Source: Methanosarcina barkeri MS
Lineage (GTDB): Archaea; Halobacteriota; Methanosarcinia; Methanosarcinales; Methanosarcinaceae
DNA length: 64,000 bases
Direction of reading: 5' to 3'
NCBI RefSeq assembly: GCF_000970025.1
Contig: NZ_CP009528.1
Location: 1,847,168-1,911,167, forward strand
Positions 18,233 to 27,148 of the stretch are shown piece by piece. The translations under genes were made by a program, and so were the position numbers. How positions within the stretch are numbered: the first letter of the stretch is position 1; each line of letters opens with the position of its first letter. The notes under the pieces are model-generated. The model had not been told where the DNA came from and searched no databases. It saw only the letters and a program-made list of their open reading frames with translations.

Positions 18233-18625
18233 TTACCATCTGCTTCCATAGTGGCTTCTATAACTGCTATAGTATTCGTAGTAATAGCTGTAGAATTCAC
18301 TGTAATAACCGCAGAACTTTTTATAACTGAAGGACCAAACTATATACGCTTTGTACCATTTGTTGTACTCTTTGCCATATTTCTTATTGTTCCACTTTCT
18401 CTTGTCGTTGTCCCACTTTCTCTTGTCGTTGTCCCACTTTCTCTTGTCGTTGTCCCACTTTCTCTTGTCGTTGTCCCACTTTCCCTTGTAGCTATCCCAC
18501 TTCTTCTTGTCATAGTTGCCAAATTTAAATTTGTTCTTGTTGTCCCAAGACGCTGCACTTGCTGCTGCAGCTGTCACTGACAGTACAAAACAGACTGCCA
18601 AGAAAATTCCCAGTATCTTTTTCAT
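18233..18625 (-). CDS. Secreted KWDNDKR-repeat protein
   Basis: This 130-residue exported protein starts at ATG 18625, with GGAGTGAGG upstream; the longer frame from a GTG would overlap that site. The signal peptide MKKILGIFLAVCFVLSVTAA ends in AAAASAA. Next come five or so copies of the 7-residue unit KWDNDKR, encoded by exact 21-bp repeats (about 18390-18490), and then a very Tyr/Ser-rich tail (YYSEFYSYYYEYYSSYRSHYG). The charged repeat plus aromatic tail suggests an extended surface or matrix protein. It shares its signal peptide with the gene at 15754. Confidence 0.78.
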   Translation of the reverse strand: MKKILGIFLAVCFVLSVTAAAASAASWDNKNKFKFGNYDKKKWDSYKGKWDNDKRKWDNDKRKWDNDKRKWDNDKRKWNNKKYGKEYNKWYKAYIVWSFSYKKFCGYYSEFYSYYYEYYSSYRSHYGSRW

Positions 18626-18643
18626 TTCTAACACATACCTCAC

Positions 18644-19944
18644 TCCAGAAATTTATTTAAATTGTATTCAATTTAAACTATATTTATTTTTAAAACCTTA
18701 GTTATTTTTTAATTATTTTATTTTGTATTTTACGTTCTTTATTTTATTTTCTATATATTACTCAACTTTGTTTTGTCCTTAAATTACCTGTTTAATTTAC
18801 CTATTCTGGTTGTCCTGCTGACTATACGCAGCTTGACAAGTCTAAAATTCGTTAGATTAAATATAAATATACTTATATCAAAAAATAGCTTAAAAGGGTT
18901 TAATTAATAAAATAAGAGTTTTAAAAGATTTAATTTGGAAAATAAAGGTTTTTAAAATTTAAAAGATATTTTCATCTATTTATAACGTGCTTAATACGTA
19001 TAAACCCCCTTAAATCCGAGTTTTCAGTGATAGTTACTAAGATATGAAGTATATAAGCCTTCCAACATATTCAATTAAATAGGGTTGTATTTGCTCTTTA
19101 AATATGATCAACAATTTGCCTTATGGTTATATCTTTGAATTACCGCTTCTGATATCTATTAAGTAATTTTTTTCTAAATACGGAGTTTTTTAAGTAAAAA
19201 AGGGATTAATAGGAATTTTTAAATTAAATAAGGTTTTTTAAACTTTAAAATCTGTGTAGAATCTCAAGTAATACATATTCCATGAAAAAAACCTCTTAAA
19301 ACTAGCACATATTTTAAAAAAGCGATAAATTTGCTTATCTATATTTTCAGACACATGCATAAGAAATTACTTTACGATAATTGAAAGTGCAAGAGCTATG
19401 CAATACGCAGTTTAACTAAAAAACCAGTAGCATGAGCTTAAAAACTCTTTACTATTCCTATTGATTTACTGGATGCGGTAAGGTACCAGAACCTCATCCC
19501 AGCTGCATCAAGCACTTCTATGGTCAGATATGCGCACTTTCGGTTGGGTATTAGTGAAAAAAAATCTAATAAAATCTGGCAGCTTTGGTGAAGACCAGGC
19601 TAACTGATGGACAGGCTCGCTGATATCTTTTAAAGCAAATTAAAAATTTATTATTCAGTAACTCGATATTTGCTTCATGTAACGAAAAAATGCATAAACG
19701 AATTGTAAAAACAAGTTCCAAAAACAAGTTCAATACCAACTGTAATCCAATACCAGCCATAAACCTTAATTATCTTTCTGAGGACTCTGTTTAGATCGAA
19801 TCTGAAATCGATGTGAAATCATATGGCGAAGAATGTGAAATCATATGGCGAAGAAAACGAAAGATATTCCAACAATCTAAGAAAGAAAGTAATCTTCTGG
19901 GCAAATAATATGGAATAAAAATGCTGAATATAGCATTAATGGGG
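18644..19944. other. Long gap without a supported gene
   Basis: This is 1.3 kb of mostly A/T-rich sequence. A 21-bp direct repeat (TGTGAAATCATATGGCGAAGA) occurs twice at about 19812-19855. The less AT-rich stretch 19440-19610 could be an old gene relic, but I cannot match it to anything. The minus frame at 19566-19760 has no ribosome site and no recognisable domain. Confidence 0.5.
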
Positions 19945-20034
19945 ATTGGGCATCTGGTTATTGGGGAGTTGGGGGGTATGGGGGGTTATTAAAAAGAGTT
20001 AAAAGGTCTATTATGACCTTCCCAGATGCCCAAT
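19945..20034. mobile_element. G-rich MITE-like element, copy 1
   Basis: A perfect 13-bp inverted repeat, ATTGGGCATCTGG (19945-19957) and CCAGATGCCCAAT (20022-20034), flanks 64 bp that carry GGGG, GGGGGG and GGGGGG runs (19963-19985). A second copy in opposite orientation lies at 45011-45099. The G-runs (with GGGG at 19941) could form a G-quadruplex on the plus strand. Confidence 0.65.
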
Positions 20035-20062
20035 AGCCTAGAGTACTTCATGATATATAAAC

Positions 20063-21201
20063 TAGGAGTTACGCAGTTGGCTCCTAGCATATTGTTTTTT
20101 CCAAACTTTCAAATATTTGAATTAATTTAACGTGTATTGGGGATTCCTTAAGTATTCTGTCACTGCCACTCTTCTAATTTTCATAGCACTTTCAAACCAG
20201 GATATTCCACTTTTGATTCTTTGTAATTCCAGTCTAAGAAAAGCTCTTAATGAGAACATTATATGTGCTCTCTGTGATTCTTCCTTTCTTGCCTGACATT
20301 TTTCGACACCACAGAACTGTTTTATTCCCCTATGATATTCCTCAATTTTCCATGACTTCTTTGCCAAATCTTCACGTTTTGCTTCATCCATCTCTTGCAC
20401 ATCTGTAACCCAGTGTTGCGTGTCTCCATTTTTTGAAACTATCCTAAACACCTTTACAAATCCATATGCTTTGAGGTGAACCACACGTCCTTTTGGAGGA
20501 ATATCTACTGTTTCAAGTGGCACATTTCCCTTGTTGTCAGGATTTACCAAACGATTATTTTTCAATCTTGTAAGGAAATGCCACTCTTTCTGTCTAATGG
20601 CTTTAAGGTTTTTCACACTTGCATACCATGTATCAAATAAAACGAATTTGGGATTAAAACCACGTTCTTCGGCCTTGTCAAGCATATCACGGAAATGGTC
20701 ATTCTTTGTTTTGTCGTCTACATCGATGTTATAAATTCGAAAATCGATAGGTATAACGGTTGTACCGTCAGTCCAAACTAAGGTAACCAGGCCTATTCCC
20801 TTTACAGTACGATGATGTTTTCCACTCCACATACGACGAACAAAAGCAATTTCTTCTGCGTATGGTTTATCTAATGTTGAATCATCAACAATTAGGTATC
20901 CTCCCTTAAGCTTGACATAACTTTTTACTTCCTCCCATAGTGCTTCCGTGTCTGGAGGTTGCCTTTGAAGGCAACGAGTAAAAGCATCATGAGAAGGAGC
21001 ATTAGCTATGTCTGGATAACATCTAGCAGCTTCAGTACAGCTAAAAACGTTAGAAGCCGCAATGAGAAAATTAATGTAGTCAATGTCGGTACACTTAGGT
21101 GGATTTATGTCCATAACTCCGTACGTTTTTAGAGAAACACTAAGCCATAAGTATATTTATAAAGATATCAAGTTTTCGGCATTTTAACTGCGTAAGTCCT
21201 A
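20063..21201 (-). mobile_element. IS701-like insertion sequence, apparently complete
   Basis: Terminal inverted repeats are TAGGAGTTACGCAGTTG (20063-20079) and TAACTGCGTAAGTCCTA (21185-21201), matching at 15 of 17 positions. The 1.14-kb element holds a single full-length transposase gene on the minus strand. If the target is YTAR, as in the family, the flanks would be CTAG (20062-20065) and CTAA (21199-21202), which differ by one base. Confidence 0.85.
20122..21114 (-). CDS. DDE transposase, IS4/IS701-like
   Basis: This 330-residue transposase has catalytic residues in LIVDDSTLDKPYA near 75-85 (first Asp), KFVLFDTWYAS near 155-165 (second Asp) and WKIEEYHRGIKQFCGVEKCQ near 260-275 (Glu in the Y-x-x-R-x-x-K-type motif, here E-Y-H-R-G-I-K). 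The length and the GKHHRTVKGIGLVTLVW segment fit IS701-type enzymes. No stop or frameshift is seen and the terminal repeats are present, so it may still move. The start at ATG 21114 (MDINPPKCTDIDYINFL) lies about 90 bp inside the element end. Confidence 0.9.
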   Translation of the reverse strand: MDINPPKCTDIDYINFLIAASNVFSCTEAARCYPDIANAPSHDAFTRCLQRQPPDTEALWEEVKSYVKLKGGYLIVDDSTLDKPYAEEIAFVRRMWSGKHHRTVKGIGLVTLVWTDGTTVIPIDFRIYNIDVDDKTKNDHFRDMLDKAEERGFNPKFVLFDTWYASVKNLKAIRQKEWHFLTRLKNNRLVNPDNKGNVPLETVDIPPKGRVVHLKAYGFVKVFRIVSKNGDTQHWVTDVQEMDEAKREDLAKKSWKIEEYHRGIKQFCGVEKCQARKEESQRAHIMFSLRAFLRLELQRIKSGISWFESAMKIRRVAVTEYLRNPQYTLN

Positions 21202-21471
21202 AGAACAAGAAACTTCAGAGATGATTTAAAAATTAAGCTAAAAACACAGAAATAAGTTCTGTAGAGACTTCAACGTGGATTAAAATATGACTTATATATA
21301 CTGTTGTAAAGAGGCTTTGTTCTAATTTGCTGTCAATTTCAATCCAAATCTTCCTCTATTATTGAAACGGGCTCTAGATTAAAGTTTGATATAGGACTCG
21401 TTTGGTTTCAAAAATTTCATAAGTGGTAATTTTACAGATGAACTGAAGCACTGTTTAGGAGAAAACGGTAA

Positions 21472-22413
21472 ATGTCCGATAAATTAGATCTCTCAATCGT
21501 AGTCCCGGTTTTCAATGAAGGAGAAAACGTAGGGGAATTATATAACCAATTGAATGTAGTTCTTTCAAGATTGGGAAAAACATCTGAGATCATTTTCGTA
21601 GATGATGGATCTATGGATGACACTTTTAAGAAGTTAAAAGCGATCAAAGATAGCAAAATTAAGATTGTAAGATTCCAGAGGAACTATGGAAAGGCTGCGG
21701 CTCTTTCCTGCGGGTTCAAGAAATCACGGGGAAATTTTGTTATTACCTTGGATGGAGACCTGCAGGACGATCCCAAAGAAATCCCTAGATTTCTTGAAAA
21801 ATTAGAAGAATATGATATGGTTTCAGGCTGGAAGAGTAAAAGGCACGATCCTGTTTCAAAAACCCTTCCCTCAAAATTATTTAATGCTTTGACTCGATAT
21901 ATCACAGGAGTCAAAATTCATGACTTCAACTGTGGATTCAAAGGTTATAGAAACTATGTCGTAAAGAACGTAAGATTATATGGAGAATTCCATCGCTATA
22001 TTCCAGCTCTAGCACACTGGAAAGGATACACTGTCGGAGAAATTGAAGTCGAACACCATCCTAGAATTCATGGAAAATCAAAATATGGAGTTGAAAGGCT
22101 ACTTAAAGGCTTTCTGGATCTGATCACAGTAACATTTTTGAATCTATACAAGAAAAGACCCCTTCACATCTTTGGAGGTATCGGCTTCTTACTAATATTC
22201 TCAGCAATAATTATAAACCTGCACCTTGTTTCTTTATGGCTCATGGGTATCAAGATCGGAGACAGGCCTCTGCTGATGTTGAGTATATTAATCACGGTTC
22301 TTGGAGCTCAATTTATATCCCTTGGCCTGATAGGAGAACTGATCACAAACTCCAGAAATAACGATGATTATATTATAAAGTACGATAGCTATGAACTGGA
22401 AAACGATAGGTAA
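21472..22413 (+). CDS. GT2 glycosyltransferase, dolichol-phosphate-sugar synthase type
   Basis: This 313-residue enzyme has a GT-A domain with VVPVFNEGENV at 10-20, IFVDDGSMDD at 41-50, ITLDGDLQDDP at 91-101 (metal-binding Asp) and the HGKSKYG acceptor loop. Two C-terminal transmembrane segments (about 230-252 and 263-288) follow. The family moves a sugar from a nucleotide donor to polyprenyl phosphate at the cytoplasmic face. The gene overlaps the next by 23 bp, so the flippase-like protein is translated with it. The role is probably in N-glycan or surface glycan assembly; the sugar is unknown. Confidence 0.93.
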   Translation: MSDKLDLSIVVPVFNEGENVGELYNQLNVVLSRLGKTSEIIFVDDGSMDDTFKKLKAIKDSKIKIVRFQRNYGKAAALSCGFKKSRGNFVITLDGDLQDDPKEIPRFLEKLEEYDMVSGWKSKRHDPVSKTLPSKLFNALTRYITGVKIHDFNCGFKGYRNYVVKNVRLYGEFHRYIPALAHWKGYTVGEIEVEHHPRIHGKSKYGVERLLKGFLDLITVTFLNLYKKRPLHIFGGIGFLLIFSAIIINLHLVSLWLMGIKIGDRPLLMLSILITVLGAQFISLGLIGELITNSRNNDDYIIKYDSYELENDR

Positions 22414-23284
22414 AACTGTAGTCAGTTTGGGGCTAATGTTTTACCTTATAGCCAAACTTGACCTGAGGACAATCTACCAGACCTTTACCCAGACAAATCT
22501 GGAATTGCTTTCTCTCTCGTTACCTTTTATTGCTCTGATGTACCTGATAAAAGCGATAAAATGGAAGTCTCTACTCGATTGTATAAATGTTCAAATCCCT
22601 GTAAAAAGATCACTTGAAATAATTTTAATGGGTAACTTTTATGGCGCTCTTACTCCGGGCAGGGCAGGAGAAGTTTCAAGAGCTTTTTACTTAGATACTG
22701 AGAACTCCAGAAGCATACCTACCGTAGTAATGGACAGAGTCATAGACATGGTCTGTCTTCTGGTTTTAAGTGTACTATCTATAGCTTTCTTTTTTAAAGA
22801 TAAAAATTTAATATATATAATGACGCCAATGATAATGATTTTTATCGCTGGTATTTTCGTTATCACAAATGAAAAGATTGTAAATCTTATTTTCGGGATA
22901 TTTTCGAAAAGAAGTGAATTTAAAGAAAATTATATTAAAACAATAAAACAAATCACCGGAAATAAAAAAGCTATTTTTTCTGTTTCTGCATTAACTCTTG
23001 GGTATTACTTGCTGAATTTATTGGTATACTGGATAGTTATAAAATCCTTAAATCCCGCATTAAACAGCTTACTTACCTTTTCTCTCCCAATAGTAGTAGT
23101 TCTGGGTAATTTTCCAATTTCTATATCAGGATTTGGAGTTAGAGAGTTTGTAAGCGTTACAATATTCAAGTTATTGAATGAAAGTTCTGCATATGGATTT
23201 TCCTGCTCTATAGTTCTATATTTCTTGACTACACTATTACCAGCAATATTTGGATTCATACTTACTTTAAGAAAAAAACCTTAA
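22391..23284 (+). CDS. Flippase-like membrane protein (LPG synthase TM/AglD C-terminal family)
   Basis: This 297-residue protein has seven or eight hydrophobic segments. The conserved GNFYGALTPGRAGEVSRAF near 81-100, VMDRVIDM near 112 and ISGFGVREF near 245 are the family's signature. Related proteins translocate or handle polyprenyl-linked sugars, or synthesise lysyl-phosphatidylglycerol when fused to a catalytic domain, which is absent here. It begins inside the end of the GT2 gene, so the pair likely makes a lipid-linked sugar and places it outside the membrane. Confidence 0.9.
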   Translation: MNWKTIGKTVVSLGLMFYLIAKLDLRTIYQTFTQTNLELLSLSLPFIALMYLIKAIKWKSLLDCINVQIPVKRSLEIILMGNFYGALTPGRAGEVSRAFYLDTENSRSIPTVVMDRVIDMVCLLVLSVLSIAFFFKDKNLIYIMTPMIMIFIAGIFVITNEKIVNLIFGIFSKRSEFKENYIKTIKQITGNKKAIFSVSALTLGYYLLNLLVYWIVIKSLNPALNSLLTFSLPIVVVLGNFPISISGFGVREFVSVTIFKLLNESSAYGFSCSIVLYFLTTLLPAIFGFILTLRKKP

Positions 23285-23315
23285 AATTTCAAGGCAGGTC
23301 GAATTGTTATAAAAA

Positions 23316-23664
23316 GGACATTGGGAATGGATATTAAGAGCGGATATTAAGAATGGATATTGAAAAAGGACATCGAGAACGGACATCAAGAAAGGATATT
23401 GAAAACGGACATCAAGAAAGGATATTGAAAACGGTTATTGAAAACGGTTATTGAAAACAGTTATTGAAAACGGTTATTGAAAACGGTTATTGAAAACGGT
23501 TATTGAAAATAGTTATTGAAAATAGTTATTGAAAACGGTTATTGAAAACAGTTGTTGAAAACAGTTATTGAAAAGGTTATTGAAAACAGTTATTGAAAAG
23601 GTTATTGAAAACGAATATTAAGAATGGATATTAAGAAAAGATATCGAAAAAGGACATTGAAAAT
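23316..23664. repeat. 13-bp tandem array, 27 copies
   Basis: The unit changes along the array: GGACATCAAGAAA and GGATATTAAGAAT at the edges, GGTTATTGAAAAC and AGTTATTGAAAAC in the middle; two copies have 12 bp. It fills most of the gap between the flippase gene and the methyltransferase gene. The graded variation suggests expansion from the middle. Confidence 0.95.
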
Positions 23665-23778
23665 AAAGTCAAAGCAGTTGACACAAATTCTAAATAATCG
23701 GGCTATTAAGAATAAAAAATTAAAACTGAATATAAGAAGAAATAAAATTAAAAACGCATTTTAAATAGGTGGGGCTAA

Positions 23779-24363
23779 ATGGACCAGAACCAGAGTAGAA
23801 ATTACAAAAAATACAACTCCAAAAATCCGCTTATGGGTATAGTGATATCCAATTTTATGAAAAACTTAAAGGAAACTGCCAATCATTTAGAAAATATAAA
23901 TAATGTTATTGATATAGGCTGTGGAGAAGGATTTGTAATAAACTGCCTTAATTATCCAAAAATAACAGGCGTTGATATTTCCAGAAATGCTCTGAGAATT
24001 GCAAAGGAGAAAAATCCAGAGTGTGATTTTTGTTCAGGCAGCATATGTGAAATTTCGTTTAAAGAAAACAGTTTCGATCTTGTTATAGCAACCGAAGTAC
24101 TGGAACACCTCGAAAAACCGGATTTAGCTCTTCAGGAGATCCGACGAATAACCAAAAATTACTGTATTATCAGTGTGCCTAACGAACCCTATTTCCGTAC
24201 AATGAATTTTTTCCGGGGTAAAAATTTGACACGTTTTGGAAATGATCCTGAGCATGTTCAGAACTGGAGTTCAGGAAAGTTTGTGAAATTAATAGAAACT
24301 TATTTTGATGTGCTGGAAGTTCGAAGGCCATTTCCTTGGACTATGGTTCTATGCAAAAAATAA
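23779..24363 (+). CDS. Class I SAM-dependent methyltransferase
   Basis: This 194-residue methyltransferase has motif I VIDIGCGEGFV (about 44-54), the acidic loop GVDISRNAL (about 66), motif FDLVIATEVLEHLEKP (about 102-117) and a late ISVPNEPYFRTMNFFRGKNLTRFG segment. The substrate is not evident. The position among glycosylation genes and the NEPYFR.. loop, common in methyltransferases of surface-glycan clusters, suggest action on a sugar or lipid-linked glycan. AGGTGGGG lies six bases before ATG. The 13-bp array separates it from the GT2/flippase pair. Confidence 0.88.
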   Translation: MDQNQSRNYKKYNSKNPLMGIVISNFMKNLKETANHLENINNVIDIGCGEGFVINCLNYPKITGVDISRNALRIAKEKNPECDFCSGSICEISFKENSFDLVIATEVLEHLEKPDLALQEIRRITKNYCIISVPNEPYFRTMNFFRGKNLTRFGNDPEHVQNWSSGKFVKLIETYFDVLEVRRPFPWTMVLCKK

Positions 24364-24405
24364 TTATTAACATCTACTTTTTATTAACATTTATTTTTTA
24401 ATAAA

Positions 24406-24537
24406 GAGTTCATCCCAAAACTCAAAGTTTGCCTCTCCGGTTCCTGCATTTTAAGTGACCTATTGAGTTTCATATCGTGAAAACAATCCAGAATAATTCC
24501 AATAAGTGAAAATGAAAATGGGTTTTGAGATGGCTTC
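24406..24537. mobile_element. MITE-like element
   Basis: Imperfect terminal inverted repeats GAGTTCATCCCAAAACTC (24406-24423) and GGGTTTTGAGATGGCTTC (24520-24537) match at 13 of 18 positions. There is no coding capacity. The rest of the gap up to 24709 is made of loose repeats of TTTAATAACATTTA type. Confidence 0.5.
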
Positions 24538-24709
24538 AACATTTTTTTAATAACATCTAATATTTAATAACACTTAATTTTTAGTGACATTTAACATATA
24601 ATAATATTCAATTTTAAGTACATATAATATTTAATAACATTTATATATCATTTGGGATTTATTTCGAAAAAAAGAATAAGAGATATTCAGGAAATCGGGA
24701 GACAATTTC

Positions 24710-26914
24710 GTGGAAATAAGAAAAACATCTAACCCGGAAAAAAACCGAAGTTTTAAGAATAAACATTTTTACAATTTACGGGATTATTCTCTGGTGGGAA
24801 TCTCATATACTCTTTTGACAATTATTCTTACTTATCCTGTCTTCTTTAAGATAAAAACCGATATTCCTGGAACAGGAGCGGATTCGTTTCAATGGATGAG
24901 GATCTTATGGTACACAAAAATAGCAATAAAGGAAGCGAATTTAGCGGCTTTGACGCATGACTCTCTCCTATTTTACCCGAATGGCATAGAATCAATGCCC
25001 TTTTCATCAGCCTTCAATCAAGTGCTATATGTATTGCTGTCGCCCTTTTTAGAACTGCACGTCATATACACGATACTATGGCTATTAACTTTTATAATAG
25101 GAGCTGTTGGTTCGTATTTTCTGGTAAAATATCTTACGGATAATAATTATGCTGCCTTTATTGCAGGAATTGTATTCGCGTTTTCTCCGTACCATTTTTC
25201 CAGAGGACTATACTTTTTTGGAGCAGCGACAGTTCAGTGGATACCCTTCTGTGCGCTGTATCTCATGAAAACAGTTAAAGAAGAAGGGATTAAGAACCCA
25301 GTCCTTGCAGGAATCTTTTTCATTCTGGTAGCAATGAGCGACCTGCAGTACCTGATCTTTATGGGGATCTTTGCAGGGTTAGTATTCTTCTATGATTTTT
25401 ACCTGACTCTCAGGTCCAGAAATAACTTTACTCATTCTGTAAAACAAATAATTATAAAATATTTATTTTTTGGCGGGGTCGCTTTTCTCGGAGTACTGCC
25501 TTTGACCATTAATGAGATACTTATTGCTCTTTCAAAACAAAACTTCCTAAGGCCAAACATAAATGAAATTCCCAAATTATCAAACGATTTGATGAGCTTT
25601 TTCCTGCCTTCTCATTTACATCCGTTGCTAGGTCAGTTTACCTTAGACTTATATTCGAATATACCAAGCTGGCCTGCTGAACGGGTGAACTTTATAGGGT
25701 ATATTGTTCTCGGACTTTCAATCCTTGCACTCTTGAAATCAAGGAGAAAACCTGACATAAAGTTCTGGTTCGTAACTACGTTTTTCTTTACGATAATTAG
25801 TTTAGGGCCCATATTACACTTCAACGGAGCGGTTGCTTTCACGGATTCCAATCTGAAAATTCCACTTCCATATCAGATACTATACAACACAATTCCTTTC
25901 CTGAAAAACTGCAGGACAGTTGGCAGGTTTTTTGTTATCGCAACCCTTGGGTACTCCGTTCTGGCAGGGTATGGTTTTTCGGAATTACTGAAGTATAAGC
26001 CCGATAGAAAAAAGCTTATCTTTACAATAGTAGGTTTTCTGCTGGTTTTTGAATACCTATCTATTCCGTATCCGACCACACAGGTAAGTGTTCCTGACTT
26101 TTATTATAAAATTAGTAACGATAAGGATAACTATGCGATTCTCGAAATCCCGCAAAACTCTAACGCAGGATATATGGCTTTTCAGGATTTGTACTATCAG
26201 ACAGTCCACAATAAAGCTCTCGTAGGTGGATATTCAGCAAGGTATCCAGCTAACGTTGGTGACTTTCAAAGAAAGACTCCGTTCATTAAAGAATTACAGT
26301 ATTATTCCTTGGGAACTAAAGATATTTTAAAGGAAGATGTTACTGATATAGGCACGTCTGTCCTGAATGCCAATAATATAAGGTATGTTATTGTCCACAA
26401 AAACCAGTTGTCCAGTGATCAGCTCGAGTTTGTAACCAATTTGCTGAATAAGACCCTTAAAACTGAACCTGATGTATACGATGAAGACGGGCTTATTGTT
26501 TACCGTGTTCCAGATGAAACAATTCAGCCCTTTATGCTTTTAGGTAAAGGATGGAACCGCCTGGAAAATTGGGACGGCACAATGACCAGGTGGATATCAA
26601 ACAAGGCTACGTTATCGGTTTATTCAGGCGTTGCTGAAAATGCAGTATTAAAACTCAACGCATGCAGCTTACATTCACCAAAGACGCTCGAGGTTTATAA
26701 TGGCAAAACTCTCCAGAGTAAACAAAATATCAGCACTAATTTAAGCACAGTAAATATTCCTGTTACCTTAAATCAGGGAAAGAATGTCATTCTTTTAAAT
26801 GTACCTGAAGGCACCGAAAGACCATGTGACTTTCCGGAGCTAAAGAATAATGATACAAGGAAGTTAAGTATAGCAATTCAAAGAGTTCGGTTAATTCATT
26901 CGCCTGAAGATTGA
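24710..26914 (+). CDS. GT-C-like multi-pass membrane glycosyltransferase
   Basis: This 734-residue protein starts at GTG 24710. After a short cytoplasmic N-terminus it has about 11 transmembrane segments, with D58 in the first outside loop (GTGADSFQW) where GT-C enzymes carry their catalytic Asp. A soluble C-terminal part (about 480-734) is predicted outside the cell, with NIRYVIVHKNQL and a beta-rich last 120 residues. GT-C enzymes take sugars from polyprenyl phosphate donors, which the GT2 gene 2.3 kb upstream could make. The exact family is unclear; a YfhO-like or DUF-type membrane protein is the alternative. Confidence 0.78.
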   Translation: MEIRKTSNPEKNRSFKNKHFYNLRDYSLVGISYTLLTIILTYPVFFKIKTDIPGTGADSFQWMRILWYTKIAIKEANLAALTHDSLLFYPNGIESMPFSSAFNQVLYVLLSPFLELHVIYTILWLLTFIIGAVGSYFLVKYLTDNNYAAFIAGIVFAFSPYHFSRGLYFFGAATVQWIPFCALYLMKTVKEEGIKNPVLAGIFFILVAMSDLQYLIFMGIFAGLVFFYDFYLTLRSRNNFTHSVKQIIIKYLFFGGVAFLGVLPLTINEILIALSKQNFLRPNINEIPKLSNDLMSFFLPSHLHPLLGQFTLDLYSNIPSWPAERVNFIGYIVLGLSILALLKSRRKPDIKFWFVTTFFFTIISLGPILHFNGAVAFTDSNLKIPLPYQILYNTIPFLKNCRTVGRFFVIATLGYSVLAGYGFSELLKYKPDRKKLIFTIVGFLLVFEYLSIPYPTTQVSVPDFYYKISNDKDNYAILEIPQNSNAGYMAFQDLYYQTVHNKALVGGYSARYPANVGDFQRKTPFIKELQYYSLGTKDILKEDVTDIGTSVLNANNIRYVIVHKNQLSSDQLEFVTNLLNKTLKTEPDVYDEDGLIVYRVPDETIQPFMLLGKGWNRLENWDGTMTRWISNKATLSVYSGVAENAVLKLNACSLHSPKTLEVYNGKTLQSKQNISTNLSTVNIPVTLNQGKNVILLNVPEGTERPCDFPELKNNDTRKLSIAIQRVRLIHSPED

Positions 26915-26919
26915 TTAAA

Positions 26920-27002
26920 AGCCTATCCGAAAAGTAAATAATACGTATCGAAAAGTAACAGTAAGTATATAATATAAGAGTTAATCACTTTTTGGATAGG
27001 CT
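26920..27002. mobile_element. Short MITE-like element with CCTATCC ends
   Basis: AGCCTATCCGAAAAGT (26920-26935) is inverted at 26987-27002 with one mismatch. At 83 bp it is non-coding. The same end type occurs at 63271 and next to the IS5 relic near 10010, so an IS5 transposase probably moved it. It starts six bases after the GT-C gene's stop and may act as its terminator. Confidence 0.7.
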
Positions 27003-27148
27003 CAAAAGGTAGTTAAGTAGGTAAAAGATAGTTAAGTCAAAACATAACAGAAATATTTTTATGTAGTTATAGTTATACTCTCTGGTGTGTCTTACAAAAA
27101 TTTGAATGAAATTCACAAAATTCAATTAAGTTTCAGAGGGTTAGCCGG

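Noticed and set aside
19395-19415. TACGCAGTTT resembling the IS701-like terminal repeat
   Set aside because: Only about ten bases match and no second end lies at a sensible distance, so chance is the simpler explanation.
23316-23664. CRISPR array
   Set aside because: Units are 13 bp and directly adjacent with no unique spacers. It is a simple tandem array, and no cas gene is near. The same holds for the 14-, 22- and 28-bp arrays.
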